64,000 bases of DNA from an uncultured Eubacteriales bacterium (GCA_934597725.1 CAKTSK010000006.1:24096-88095), one strand, 5' to 3'. Shown: positions 35,918 to 44,305, counted from the first letter of the stretch. Notes: a model not told the origin generated them from the sequence alone. Program-made: numbers and translations.

Positions 35918-36015
35918 AACTGAAACGGGGCGCTGGCGCATGCCGGCTGAGAGATGGCCTTCTGCGGCCATCACCCGGGAACCTGATCCGGATAATGCCG
36001 GCGTAGGAAGAACGC
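35918..36015 (+). promoter_or_regulatory. TPP (THI-box) riboswitch
   Basis: The conserved CTGAGA is at 35947-35952 and the second block ACCTGATCCGGATAATGCC starts at 35991, followed by GGCGTAGGAA, with flanking P1 pairing. It precedes thiT, a thiamine transporter, and is followed by a terminator. Confidence 0.97.
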
Positions 36016-36018
36016 ACA

Positions 36019-36056
36019 GCTGCCCGTCCGGGGTCCCTTCCCGGCGGCTTTTTTCT
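36019..36056 (+). terminator. expression-platform terminator of the TPP riboswitch
   Basis: GC-rich stem from GCCCGTCCGGG to CCCGGCGGC, then six T at about 36049-36054. Binding of TPP should favour this hairpin and switch off thiT. Confidence 0.82.
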
Positions 36057-36086
36057 TTGCCCCGGAAAAGACAGGAGGAACTCACT

Positions 36087-36647
36087 GTGAGAAATCAACA
36101 CCTGCGTATGCTGTGCGAGGGCGCCGTGTTTGTGGCGCTGGCCCAGATCCTGAGTATGCTGAAGCTGTGGGAGATGCCCTGGGGCGGCTCCATCACCCTG
36201 GGGATGCTGCCCATCTTTCTCTTCGCCGTCCGCTGGGGCACGAAGTGGGGGCTGGTAGGCGGCTTTGCCTACGGCTTGCTCCAGGTGATCTTCGACGGGG
36301 GCTTTGCCATCAGCTGGCAGTCCATCCTGGGGGACTATCTGGTGGCCTTCACCGTGCTGGGTCTGGCAGGGCTGGCCCGGGGGAAGGAGAAGGGGATCTT
36401 CTGGGGGACCCTCCTGGGCGCAGCGGCCCGCTTCCTGGTCCACTGGGTGGTGGGCGCCACGGTGTGGGCCATGTATATGCCCGAGTCGTTCTTTGGCATG
36501 ACCATGACCTCGCCCTGGTTCTACTCCCTGCTCTACAACGGGTTTTATATGCTCATCGACACCGTGCTGTGCCTGGCAGTCTTTGCCCTGCTGTTCCGGC
36601 CCATGCACCGCTATCTGACCGGCGCGGACATCGCGCCGTCCCACTGA
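36087..36647 (+). CDS. thiT: energy-coupled thiamine transporter ThiT (ECF S component)
   Basis: Substrate-binding membrane subunit of an ECF transporter, 186 residues with six hydrophobic segments. The ThiT pattern is clear: EMPWGGSITLGMLPIFLFAVRWG near residue 29, GDYLVAF near 80 and the C-terminal SPWFYSLLYNGFYMLID, whose aromatic residues line the thiamine site. It uses the shared EcfAAT module encoded elsewhere. GTG start behind AGGAGG. The TPP riboswitch directly upstream confirms the substrate. Confidence 0.96.
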   Translation: MRNQHLRMLCEGAVFVALAQILSMLKLWEMPWGGSITLGMLPIFLFAVRWGTKWGLVGGFAYGLLQVIFDGGFAISWQSILGDYLVAFTVLGLAGLARGKEKGIFWGTLLGAAARFLVHWVVGATVWAMYMPESFFGMTMTSPWFYSLLYNGFYMLIDTVLCLAVFALLFRPMHRYLTGADIAPSH

Positions 36648-36654
36648 AGCACGC

Positions 36655-36696
36655 CCCCCGCCTGCTGTGCGCGTTTTGCTGCGCGGCAGGCGGGGG
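36655..36696 (+). terminator. hairpin between convergent thiT and hydroxyacyl-CoA dehydrogenase genes
   Basis: Eleven-bp stem (36655-36665 with 36686-36696) plus inner GCGC pairing; neither side has a good T tract, so termination strength is uncertain. Confidence 0.5.
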
Positions 36697-36703
36697 ACGT
36701 GTC

Positions 36704-37645
36704 TTATTCCTCCTTGAGGATCTCCCACAGCTGTTCAAACAGCCGGTCCCGCCGCTGGCGGACGGCCTCTCCCTGGCCGGCAGCGTAGTCATAGAATCCG
36801 CTGCCGGTCTTGACGCCCAGCCGGCCGGCGTCGGTCAGTTCATGCAGGACCTGGCTGTGGGTGTCTGCGCTCAGATCGGGCAGCAGGTAGTCGCTGACGG
36901 CCTGAAAGATGTCCACGCCGCCCAGGTCCACCGTTTCCAGCGGCCCCAGCACGGCATAGCGGAAGCCGGGGCCGTATTTCATGGCGGCGTCGATCTCCTC
37001 CGGCCCGGCGGCCCCCAGGGCCATGATGTGCAGGGCCTCCCGGAGGACGGCGTATTGCAGGCGGTTGCCCAGGATACCCAGAATGTCTTTTTGCACGATG
37101 ACGGGCTTTTTCTCCAGGTCCAGCGCCAGATCGCAGACCGCCTGGGCGGTCTCCTGGCTGGTCTGGTCGCCTTTGGTGATCTCCACCAGGGGCATCTTGT
37201 CCGGGGGATTCCACCAGTGCATCCCGCAGAAGCGCTCCGGGTGGGTGACCCCTTGGGCCACATCGGTGACCCGCAGGCCGGAGGTGTTGGTGGTCAGCAG
37301 GGCCGTGGGGGCAATGTGCTGGCAGACCTGCCGGAAGAAGGCGTGCTTGGCCTCCAGGTCCTCGGCGATGTTCTCTATCACAAAGTCTGCCGTCCCATAG
37401 GGGGTGAATGCGGTGGTATAGGACAGGCGGGACGCCACGACGGCGGGGGGCTCCGCCAGCTGGCCCCGGGCCGCCAGCGCGGCCAGATCTCCGGCGATGC
37501 GGACCTTGGCCCTGTCCAGGGAGGGGGTGCGCCGGTTCCACAGGGTGACCCGATAGCCCTTCTGGGCGAAGATCCGGGCCAGGGTGACCCCCATGGTGCC
37601 GGCCCCGGCTACGACCGGGTGTTGGATGGTGGTTGTCTGTGTCAT
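36704..37645 (-). CDS. 3-hydroxyacyl-CoA (3-hydroxybutyryl-CoA) dehydrogenase
   Basis: NAD-dependent oxidation or reduction between 3-hydroxyacyl-CoA and acetoacyl-CoA. The 313-residue protein has the Rossmann motif VVAGAGTMGVTLARIFAQKG at the N-terminus, TTNTSGLRVTDVA near residue 110, the catalytic histidine in MHWWNPPDKMPLVEI near 138, and the C-terminal domain with GILGNRLQYA. Start ATG 37645 behind GGAGGT. The upstream AraC-type regulator overlaps it by four bases (ATGA). Confidence 0.93.
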   Translation of the reverse strand: MTQTTTIQHPVVAGAGTMGVTLARIFAQKGYRVTLWNRRTPSLDRAKVRIAGDLAALAARGQLAEPPAVVASRLSYTTAFTPYGTADFVIENIAEDLEAKHAFFRQVCQHIAPTALLTTNTSGLRVTDVAQGVTHPERFCGMHWWNPPDKMPLVEITKGDQTSQETAQAVCDLALDLEKKPVIVQKDILGILGNRLQYAVLREALHIMALGAAGPEEIDAAMKYGPGFRYAVLGPLETVDLGGVDIFQAVSDYLLPDLSADTHSQVLHELTDAGRLGVKTGSGFYDYAAGQGEAVRQRRDRLFEQLWEILKEE

Positions 37646-38604
37646 GGGAAAAGACCTCCCTGCCGCGTGCGGCTTGTTTGGATTTCCTTGCTCTGCGGAC
37701 CCTCTCCCGGCGTTTCCCGCCGGTACTGGCTGGGGGAGAGGCCGGTCTTGCGGCGAAAGCACTTGCCGAAGTAGCTGGCATCCCCCAGGCCGCAGGCCTC
37801 TGCCACCTGAGCCACCGGCAGGTCGGAGGTGAGCAGCAGATGGGCGGCCTGGGACAGCCGGTAGGAGAGGAGATACTCCATGGGGGACAGGCCCAGCACC
37901 CGGCGGAAGCAGGTCAGGCAGGTGTTGCGGCTGACGTTGGCGGCCCCGGCCACCTGATCCAGGGTGAGCTTTTCCCGGAAATGGGTCTGTAAAAACGCCA
38001 TCATCTGCTTGGCCCGGACCTGGTCTGTGCGCTGGCCCGCCGTCAGGTCGTGGCGGGGCAGCTCCTGGGCGTGCTCGGCCATGGCCTGCCACACCTGGCA
38101 CAGCAGCCGGTGGATGTGCAGCTCATAGGCGCCGGCCTTGGTCTGGTACAGCGCGTAGGCCCGGCGCAGGGCGTCCAGGCAGGTCTGCTGCCAGGGCAGC
38201 GCCGGGGAAAAGACCAGGCTCCGCAGCCCCTGGCTGCCCAGGAAGGGCGCAATGTATTTGCGATATATGACGCTCTGGACCGGCGCGATGAACGACGGGT
38301 CCAGGATGACAGAAAACATCTCTGCGTCGGGGGTCTCCCGGGCGGGCTGGGCCATGTGGAGGATGTTGGCGTTTTTGAAGATCCCCTGTCCGGCGGCGAG
38401 GGTGTGATGCTCGTTTTCCACATAGTACTCCATGCGCCCCCGCAGGATGACGTTGAACTCCACCTCCGGGTGCCAGTGCCAGTGGATGCCGGCCCGGTCG
38501 AACTGGTCCATGCGGTCCAGGTAAAAGCGGATGGGCTCCTCAGGGGTGCCCTGCAGGTCCAGGGCCATGAGGGTGTGGTCGGTGAGGATCTCGGTGACTT
38601 GCAT
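37642..38604 (-). CDS. AraC-family transcriptional regulator with cupin-type sensor domain
   Basis: Regulator of 320 residues. The N-terminal domain has the cupin-like pattern HWHWHPEVEFNVILRGRMEYYVEN. Two HTH motifs fill about 190-300: LDQVAGAANVSRNTCLTCFRR and VAQVAEACGLGDASYFGKCFRRKTGLSPSQYRR. It is co-transcribed with the dehydrogenase gene and divergent from the MaoC-CoA-transferase pair, so it is the likely regulator of both. The inducer is unknown; a CoA-related acid or fermentation product would fit. Confidence 0.92.
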   Translation of the reverse strand: MQVTEILTDHTLMALDLQGTPEEPIRFYLDRMDQFDRAGIHWHWHPEVEFNVILRGRMEYYVENEHHTLAAGQGIFKNANILHMAQPARETPDAEMFSVILDPSFIAPVQSVIYRKYIAPFLGSQGLRSLVFSPALPWQQTCLDALRRAYALYQTKAGAYELHIHRLLCQVWQAMAEHAQELPRHDLTAGQRTDQVRAKQMMAFLQTHFREKLTLDQVAGAANVSRNTCLTCFRRVLGLSPMEYLLSYRLSQAAHLLLTSDLPVAQVAEACGLGDASYFGKCFRRKTGLSPSQYRRETPGEGPQSKEIQTSRTRQGGLFP

Positions 38605-38731
38605 GGGGGACCTCCTTTGTGAAAAAAGACCAGAAAGTTGGGATATTCTCCGATGTATTTTGCAGAAAAGGATGATATGATACTACCACAAAACCACCTG
38701 CCCTGCAAGGGGGAGGAGAAGGAGGGATCGC

Positions 38732-39160
38732 ATGAGCGCACTGCATTTTGAGATCGGGAAGAAGTTTACCCTGACCAAGACCTTTGCTGAGAGCGATGTC
38801 TATCTGTTCGCCGGGATCATCGGGGACCTCTTTCCCGCCCATGTCAACGAGGAATACTGCAAGAGGATGCCCTATGGGACCCGTCTGGTCCACGGGTGCC
38901 TGACCTTCAGCCTGTGCTCCACCGTCAGCGGGATGGCGGGCGTGGACAGCGGCCATGACATCCTGGCCATGGGCTATGACCAGGTGAAATTTTTGAAGCC
39001 GGTCTTTTTCGGGGATACCATCACCGCCACCTACTGGATCACAGAGGTCAACGAGGCGCGCCGGAAAACCACCGGTCAGTGCGTGATGACCAACCAGCGG
39101 GGAGAGACCGTGCTGACCTGCCTGCACTACATGAAGGTCATCGACCCGGTACAGCCGTGA
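38732..39160 (+). CDS. MaoC-like (R)-specific enoyl-CoA hydratase
   Basis: Hot-dog-fold hydratase of 142 residues. The hydratase-2 motif is visible as FAGIIGDLFPAHVN with catalytic Asp32 and His37, followed by GTRLVHGCL. It interconverts a trans-2-enoyl-CoA such as crotonyl-CoA and the (R)-3-hydroxyacyl-CoA. GGAGGGA-type ribosome binding site. The next gene, a CoA-transferase, begins 13 bp later. Confidence 0.9.
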   Translation: MSALHFEIGKKFTLTKTFAESDVYLFAGIIGDLFPAHVNEEYCKRMPYGTRLVHGCLTFSLCSTVSGMAGVDSGHDILAMGYDQVKFLKPVFFGDTITATYWITEVNEARRKTTGQCVMTNQRGETVLTCLHYMKVIDPVQP

Positions 39161-39173
39161 GGAGGTGCATCCC

Positions 39174-40505
39174 ATGAAGCGAGACGATCCTCTGGGGCGG
39201 AAGGGGACCGACCCCCGCCAGGCTTATGCCCAGCGGCTGGCCACCCTCCAGGAGGCCCTGGACCTGATCGAGGACGGCGACTGCCTGACCTGGTCCACCC
39301 ACGGCAGCGAGCCGAAGGCGTTCCTGTCCCAGCTGCACACCATCGCCCCCCGGCTGACCCAAGGGGTGACCTGCTGGAACACCATCACCCGCTATGCCTA
39401 CCCGGTGACCAGCGACCCGGCCCTGGCGGGCAAGTTCCGCCTGCATACCTTTTTCTTCGACCGTTGGTCTGTGGCCGCCCGGGGCAGCGGCCTGTACGAT
39501 TACTTTCCTGTGGACCAGCACAACTATGCCCGAGGCGTCCGGGCCTGCCAGGCCCCCAACGTCTTTGTGGCCCAGGTCTCTCCCATGGACCGCCACGGCT
39601 ACGTTCACCTCAGCTGTGATCTGATCATGACCCTGGAGAACCTGGAGGGTGCGGACAAGGTCATCTTTGAGGTCAACGCCCAGGCGCCCATGGTCTGGGG
39701 AGAGAACGCCCTGCCGGTGTCTCTGGCAGACGTGATCTATGAGGTGGACGAACCCATCTACCAGCTCCAGGACCCGCCCATTGGCGAGAAAGAGCAGACC
39801 ATCGCCGGCTATGTGGCCGAGATGATGCAGGATGGCGACTGTATCCAGCTGGGCTTTGGGGGCATCCCCAACGCCATTGGCTTTGCCCTGCTGGACAAGA
39901 ACGACCTGGGCATCCACACCGAGCAGATCGGCACGTCGATGGCCCACCTCATGGCCTGCGGGGCGGTGACCAACCGCCGCAAGAACATCGACAACGGGAT
40001 CACTGTGGGGACCTTCATCTCGGGGGATGCCTTTCTCTATGACTTTGTGGACCAGCATCCCCGGCTGACGGTCCGCCGCAGCAGCTACACCAACGACCCC
40101 TATGTGATCGCCCGCAACGACAACGTGGTGTCGGTCAATGCGTCCCTGCAGATCGACCTGACGGGCCAGGTGTGCGCCGAGTCCATCGGCCCCTATCAGC
40201 ACTCCGGCACCGGCGGCGCGGCAGATTTTGCCTGGGGCGCGTACCATTCCAAGGGCGGACGGGCTATCCTGGCCCAGAGCGCCACCACCAAACAGGGGAC
40301 GCTGTCCCGCATCGTCCCCATGCTGGACGCGGGGGCCATCGTCTCCGTTTCCCGGAACCTGACCGACATGGTGGTCACGGAATACGGCGTGGCAAAGCTG
40401 CGGCAGCGGACGGTGAAGCAGCGGGTGGAAAATCTGATCGCCGTGGCCCACCCGGATTTCCGGGCGGAACTGCGGCGGCAGGCGGCGGCGTGCCAGTATT
40501 ATTGA
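39174..40505 (+). CDS. acetyl-CoA hydrolase/CoA-transferase family protein (butyryl- or 4-hydroxybutyrate-CoA transferase type)
   Basis: Moves CoA between acyl groups and acetate. The 443-residue protein has family landmarks: HGSEPKAFL near residue 43, VSPMDRHGYVHLS near 140, GFGGIPNAIGFAL near 228, and the catalytic-glutamate segment DLGIHTEQIG with Glu250. The C-terminal oxyanion segment QHSGTGGAADFAWGA comes near 345. The substrate (butyryl-, crotonyl- or 3-hydroxybutyryl-CoA) is not decidable. ATG 39174 lies eight bases after GAGGAGGT. Context with hydratase and dehydrogenase suggests C4 acyl-CoA fermentation. Confidence 0.9.
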   Translation: MKRDDPLGRKGTDPRQAYAQRLATLQEALDLIEDGDCLTWSTHGSEPKAFLSQLHTIAPRLTQGVTCWNTITRYAYPVTSDPALAGKFRLHTFFFDRWSVAARGSGLYDYFPVDQHNYARGVRACQAPNVFVAQVSPMDRHGYVHLSCDLIMTLENLEGADKVIFEVNAQAPMVWGENALPVSLADVIYEVDEPIYQLQDPPIGEKEQTIAGYVAEMMQDGDCIQLGFGGIPNAIGFALLDKNDLGIHTEQIGTSMAHLMACGAVTNRRKNIDNGITVGTFISGDAFLYDFVDQHPRLTVRRSSYTNDPYVIARNDNVVSVNASLQIDLTGQVCAESIGPYQHSGTGGAADFAWGAYHSKGGRAILAQSATTKQGTLSRIVPMLDAGAIVSVSRNLTDMVVTEYGVAKLRQRTVKQRVENLIAVAHPDFRAELRRQAAACQYY

Positions 40506-40548
40506 GGCCGATCCGGGCGCGGGCAGAGGAGACCTGCCCGCGTCCTTC

Positions 40549-40588
40549 GGGCGCTTTCTCCCGGATGGGTGAGAAAGCGCCCTTTTTC
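40549..40588 (+). terminator. intrinsic terminator after the CoA-transferase gene
   Basis: Twelve-bp stem GGGCGCTTTCTC (40549-40560) with its complement at 40571-40582, then TTTTTCT. Confidence 0.93.
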
Positions 40589-40620
40589 TACAGAAAACCA
40601 GGCAAAAACCCCGCAAAGGA

Positions 40621-40648
40621 TTGACAGTTCAGCAACGAAGATGATACC
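40621..40648 (+). promoter_or_regulatory. promoter of the lysine-riboswitch transcript
   Basis: TTGACA at 40621-40626 with GATACC at 40643-40648, 16-bp spacer; the -10 is weak. Confidence 0.6.
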
Positions 40649-40654
40649 ATAGGC

Positions 40655-40886
40655 GAACAAGCATGATAGAGGTGCGGCCACGAAGAGTAGCCTTCCCCGG
40701 TACCCAGGCCGGCGGGGGAGGGGAAAGGCGTGTCCGCCGAGGTCTTGGGGACGGGCCTGACGTCCCCCGGGCTGGGCTGTGGGAAAAGATCCCTCAGACT
40801 GTCGCCCCCCGAGGGGGCGGAGCGCTGTCGTGGGATTCTCTTCTGGGCGAAGAAGTGAAGTCATGACAGAGGTCATGACTTTTTTT
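40655..40886 (+). promoter_or_regulatory. lysine riboswitch (L-box) with terminator
   Basis: Conserved L-box blocks are visible: GATAGAGGTGCGG at 40665-40677, AAGAGTA at 40683-40689, GGGAAAGGCG near 40720-40730 and CCGCCGAGG near 40735. The expression platform ends in a perfect terminator with arms AGTCATGAC (40859-40867) and GTCATGACT (40872-40880), an AGAG loop and a seven-T run. The downstream transporter is the expected target class. Confidence 0.92.
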
Positions 40887-40907
40887 GATGAGAAGGAGAG
40901 AAGCAAC

Positions 40908-42674
40908 ATGAGAAAATCCCCACGCCGTCTGTTTGCGATGCTGGCGGTGGCAGTGGTGCTGCTGTTTTCGATGAGCACCACCGCCATGGCAGCAGAGGAC
41001 CCCACCGAAGCAGCAGGCAGCAAAATGATCGAGTGTGCCGACTGCGGGACCACCGGCCTGTGTATGACCTGCTACGGGCAGGACGAGGCCTGTGAAGCCT
41101 GCGGCGGCACCTTCCTTTGTCCCGCCTGTGGCGGAGAGGGGTATGTGGAATCCCCCAGCCACTTCTACAACACCTTTTGGGCCCTGCTGCCCCCGATCAT
41201 CGCCATCGCCCTGGCCCTGATCACCAAGGAGGTCTATTCCTCCCTGTTCATCGGCATCCTGGCCGGCGGTCTGCTCTATGCCAACTTTGGCTTCGAGGGG
41301 ACGGTGCGCCATGTGTTCCTGGACGGGATCGTGCCGTCGGTGGCCAACTCCTACAACATGGGCATCCTGATCTTCCTGGTGATCCTGGGCGCTATGGTGT
41401 GCTTGATGAACCGGGCAGGCGGCTCCGCCGCCTTCGGGCGCTGGGCGCAGACCCACATCAAGTCCCGGGTGGGCGCGCAGCTGGCCACTGTGGTCCTGGG
41501 CTGCCTGATCTTCATTGATGACTACTTCAACTGCCTGACCGTGGGCAGCGTCATGCGGCCCATCACCGACAAGCACAAGATCTCCCGGGCCAAGCTGTCC
41601 TATCTGATCGACTCCACCGCCGCCCCCATCTGCATCATCGCCCCCATCTCCTCCTGGGCCGCCGCGGTGGCCGGGTTTGCCGAGGACGGACAGGGGCTGA
41701 ACCTGTTCATCCGGGCCATTCCCTACAACTTCTACGCCCTGCTGACCATCCTGATGATGGTGGGCATCTCCCTGCTGCGGATCGACTACGGCCCCATGGC
41801 CCGCCACGAGCGCAACGCCATGGAGAACGGCGACCTCTTCTCCGGCAAGAACCCCTATGCCAGCCTGCAGGAAGAGGAGGATGAGACCCACGGCCGGGTG
41901 ATGGACCTGGTCCTGCCCATCCTGCTGCTCATCGTCTGCTGCGTCACCGGGATGCTCTACTCCGGCGGCTTCTTCGACGGGACGGGCCTGGTGGAGGCCT
42001 TCTCCAACTCGGATGCTTCGGTGGGGCTGCTCCTGGGCTCTGCCTTTGCCCTGGTCTTTACCTTCATCTATTACGCCATCCGCCGCTCCATGACCTTCAG
42101 CAACATGATGTCCTGCATCCCCGAGGGCTTTAAGGCCATGGTCCCCGCCATCCTGATCCTGAGCTTTGCCTGGAGCCTGAAGGCCATGACCGACTCCCTG
42201 GGTGCGAAGTATTTCGTGCGGGACTTCGTCTACAGCAACGCAAAGGGCCTCCAGATGTTCCTGCCTGCCATCGTCTTCCTCATCGGCTGCCTGCTGGCCT
42301 TTGCCACCGGCACCAGCTGGGGGACCTTCGGGATGCTCATTCCCATCGTCCAGAGCGTGTTCCCCATGGACAACCCCCTGGCGGTGGTCTGCATCTCCGC
42401 CTGTATGGCCGGCGCGGTGTGCGGCGACCACTGCTCGCCCATTTCCGACACCACCATCATGGCCTCTGCGGGCGCCCAATGCGACCACGTCAGCCATGTG
42501 TCCACCCAGCTGCCCTATGCCATTACCGTGGCGGCGGTCAGTTTTGTCAGTTACATCATTGCGGGTTTCATCCCCAACGCCGTCATTGCCCTGCCCATTG
42601 CCATCCTGCTGATGGTCCTGACGCTGGCAGGGATGCGTATGGTCCACAAAAAGAAAGCCGGGGCCCAGTCCTGA
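40908..42674 (+). CDS. NhaC-family antiporter, predicted lysine transporter, with Cys-rich N-terminal domain
   Basis: Membrane protein of 588 residues. Residues 1-30 form a cleavable-looking signal peptide ending AMA. Residues about 42-80 hold eight cysteines in CxxC pairs (CADCG, CMTCYG, CEACGG, CPACGGEG), similar to DnaJ-type zinc modules. About ten transmembrane segments follow with the NhaC pattern IDDYFNCLTVGSVMRPI near 205 and GDHCSPISDTTIMASAGA near 505. NhaC-like proteins under L-box control are the predicted lysine importers (LysW group), which fits the riboswitch upstream. The cysteine-rich segment is not part of the usual family. Confidence 0.88.
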   Translation: MRKSPRRLFAMLAVAVVLLFSMSTTAMAAEDPTEAAGSKMIECADCGTTGLCMTCYGQDEACEACGGTFLCPACGGEGYVESPSHFYNTFWALLPPIIAIALALITKEVYSSLFIGILAGGLLYANFGFEGTVRHVFLDGIVPSVANSYNMGILIFLVILGAMVCLMNRAGGSAAFGRWAQTHIKSRVGAQLATVVLGCLIFIDDYFNCLTVGSVMRPITDKHKISRAKLSYLIDSTAAPICIIAPISSWAAAVAGFAEDGQGLNLFIRAIPYNFYALLTILMMVGISLLRIDYGPMARHERNAMENGDLFSGKNPYASLQEEEDETHGRVMDLVLPILLLIVCCVTGMLYSGGFFDGTGLVEAFSNSDASVGLLLGSAFALVFTFIYYAIRRSMTFSNMMSCIPEGFKAMVPAILILSFAWSLKAMTDSLGAKYFVRDFVYSNAKGLQMFLPAIVFLIGCLLAFATGTSWGTFGMLIPIVQSVFPMDNPLAVVCISACMAGAVCGDHCSPISDTTIMASAGAQCDHVSHVSTQLPYAITVAAVSFVSYIIAGFIPNAVIALPIAILLMVLTLAGMRMVHKKKAGAQS

Positions 42675-42686
42675 GACATCCGGCAC

Positions 42687-42738
42687 AGAAAAACACGAAC
42701 CACCCGGTATCTTACCGGGTGGTTCGTGTTTTCGTCTT
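42687..42738. terminator. bidirectional terminator between the NhaC-family and TauE-type genes
   Basis: Perfect 18-bp stem (42692-42709 with 42713-42730) and 3-nt loop. TTCGTCTT follows on the plus strand and TTTTT on the minus strand. The minus-strand CDS ends inside its distal arm. Confidence 0.9.
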
Positions 42739-43116
42739 AGGGGATCTGGCATCGGGCGGGTCCTTCCGCAGCAGTTGGGTCAGGCCGATATAGAGCAAAA
42801 ACAGCCCGAACAGCTTCCGCAGCAGCCCGGTGTCCAGCCCGTTGGACACCCAGGCCGCCAGCCCTGCCGTGGCCAGCCCGGCCAATACGGCGGGCAGGAT
42901 GACAGCCTTTTCCAGCAGCCCGTTTTTGTGGTGGGCAGGCAGGGCCGCCGCCGCAGCCGGCAGGAAGTACAGCAGGTTGATCCCCTGGGCCTGGTGCTGG
43001 TCCAGGTGGGCGAAGGCGGTCAGATAGATCAGCAGCAGGGAGCCGCCGCCGATGCCAAAGGCGGACAGCACCCCGGTCCCCAGCCCCGCCAGCAGGGGGA
43101 TGAGCCAGCTGCTCAT
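42712..43116 (-). CDS. half-size TauE/SafE-like permease, second half
   Basis: Membrane protein of 134 residues, about half of a normal TauE/SafE protein. It begins with the repeat signature GLGTGVLSAFGIGGGSLLLIYLTAF, which resembles the glycine-rich first helix of each half of the family. Three further hydrophobic segments follow. Start ATG 43116 overlaps the stop of the upstream half-gene as ATGA. Full-length family members move sulfite, sulfonates or similar anions. Confidence 0.8.
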   Translation of the reverse strand: MSSWLIPLLAGLGTGVLSAFGIGGGSLLLIYLTAFAHLDQHQAQGINLLYFLPAAAAALPAHHKNGLLEKAVILPAVLAGLATAGLAAWVSNGLDTGLLRKLFGLFLLYIGLTQLLRKDPPDARSPKTKTRTTR

Positions 43117-43481
43117 GGGGCCAGGGCGCTCCAGGCGCCGTAGAGGATCAGCAGGGCGAAGGCCCGCTTGAGCCAGACGACGGGGACCTTTTGGAAGAGC
43201 TTTCCGCCCAGCCAGCCGCCGGCCAATCCCCCCGCCAGATAGGGCAGGGCGGCCCACAGATCCAGGTGCCCTTTGGCAAAGTAGATCCCCGCCGACAGGG
43301 CGCACAGGGGCAGGATGATGGCCACGGAATTGGCAAAAGCCCGGCGGCGGTCCAGCTGGCAGCGGGACAGGAGCAGGGGGACCAGCACCATGCCCCCGCC
43401 GCCCCCGAAAAAGCCGTTGACCAGCCCCGCCGCGCCGCCGGCCGCTGCCGCAGGGAGCCAGGAATGTGGTTGCTTCAACAT
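43113..43481 (-). CDS. half-size TauE/SafE-like permease, first half
   Basis: Membrane protein of 122 residues with the TauE glycine-rich signature GGAAGLVNGFFGGGGGMVLVPLLL and three to four hydrophobic segments. It overlaps the downstream half by four bases, so both are made together and may form a heterodimeric permease. No frameshift that would join them is visible: each has its own start. Length is half the usual 240-260. Confidence 0.8.
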   Translation of the reverse strand: MLKQPHSWLPAAAAGGAAGLVNGFFGGGGGMVLVPLLLSRCQLDRRRAFANSVAIILPLCALSAGIYFAKGHLDLWAALPYLAGGLAGGWLGGKLFQKVPVVWLKRAFALLILYGAWSALAP

Positions 43482-43526
43482 AAGAAATCCCCTCCTCCGG
43501 CATAGTTTGCCGGAAGAGGGGCGTTG

Positions 43527-44240
43527 TTATACTTGGGTCAGGTCCCGAATGACCGTTCCGGCCAGAATAAAGCCGGCCACCGGCGGCACCCAGGGGGCGC
43601 TGGCGGGCACCGAACGCCGCCCCGGCGGCGGGGTCTCTCCCGGCAGGGGGGGCGTGGGCAGCTCCGGGGAATAGACCACCTTATGGTGGAGGATGCCCCG
43701 GTGCTTGAATTCCTTCCGCAGGACCCGGGCCAGGGGACAGCCCTGGGTCTTGGCGATGTCGGCCACCTGGAATTGGGTGGGGTCCAGCTTGTTCCCGGTC
43801 CCCATGGAGGAGAGGATGGGGATGTGCCGGGCCAGGGCGGTCTCGATGAGATCCAGCTTGCAGGAGACCAGGTCGATGGCATCGACGATGTAGGCGTAGT
43901 CTGTGTCAAAGAAGCGCTCCCGGCAGGCGGCCTCATATTTTTCCGGGATCTGCCGGACCTGACAGCCCGGGTGGATGTCCCGGATGCGCCGGGCCATGGC
44001 CTCGGTCTTGGGCAGGTCCAGGGTGGAGTGGAGGGCTTCTGCCTGCCGGTTGAGGTTGGTCAGCCCCACGGTGTCGTGGTCCACCAGGGTCAGCCGGCCC
44101 ACCCCGGCCCGGGCTAGGGCCTCCGCGCACCAGCTCCCCACGCCGCCGATGCCGAACACGGCCACATGGGCCTGGGCCAGCCGGTCCATGGCGGCGGGAC
44201 CCAGCAGCATCTGGGTGCGTAAAAATTGTTCGTTGTCCAT
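43527..44240 (-). CDS. tcdA: tRNA threonylcarbamoyladenosine dehydratase TcdA (E1-like ThiF family)
   Basis: ATP-dependent cyclisation of t6A to ct6A in tRNA. The 237-residue protein has the adenylation motif VFGIGGVGSWCAEALARAGVG near residue 28, the DHDTVGLTNLNRQ segment with the ATP-contacting residues, and VDAIDLVSCKLDLI. The C-terminal HxxHGILHHKVVYSPE-like part (KHRGILHHKVVYSPE) matches TcdA/CsdL rather than ThiF or MoeB; no zinc cysteine pairs are seen. ATG 44240 behind GGAGG. Confidence 0.9.
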   Translation of the reverse strand: MDNEQFLRTQMLLGPAAMDRLAQAHVAVFGIGGVGSWCAEALARAGVGRLTLVDHDTVGLTNLNRQAEALHSTLDLPKTEAMARRIRDIHPGCQVRQIPEKYEAACRERFFDTDYAYIVDAIDLVSCKLDLIETALARHIPILSSMGTGNKLDPTQFQVADIAKTQGCPLARVLRKEFKHRGILHHKVVYSPELPTPPLPGETPPPGRRSVPASAPWVPPVAGFILAGTVIRDLTQV

Positions 44241-44253
44241 AAGTATGCCTCCC

Positions 44254-44297
44254 AGAAAAGAACGCCCCCGCAGAGGGCATTGCCGCCTCTGCGGGGG
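44254..44297 (-). terminator. intrinsic terminator after the PrsA-like gene
   Basis: Twelve-bp stem (44297-44286 with 44276-44265) followed on the minus strand by CGTTCTTTTCT. Confidence 0.85.
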
Positions 44298-44305
44298 AAG
44301 AAAGG

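Noticed and set aside
41117..41518. Plus-strand frame inside the NhaC-family gene
   Set aside because: Alternate-frame shadow without its own ribosome binding site.
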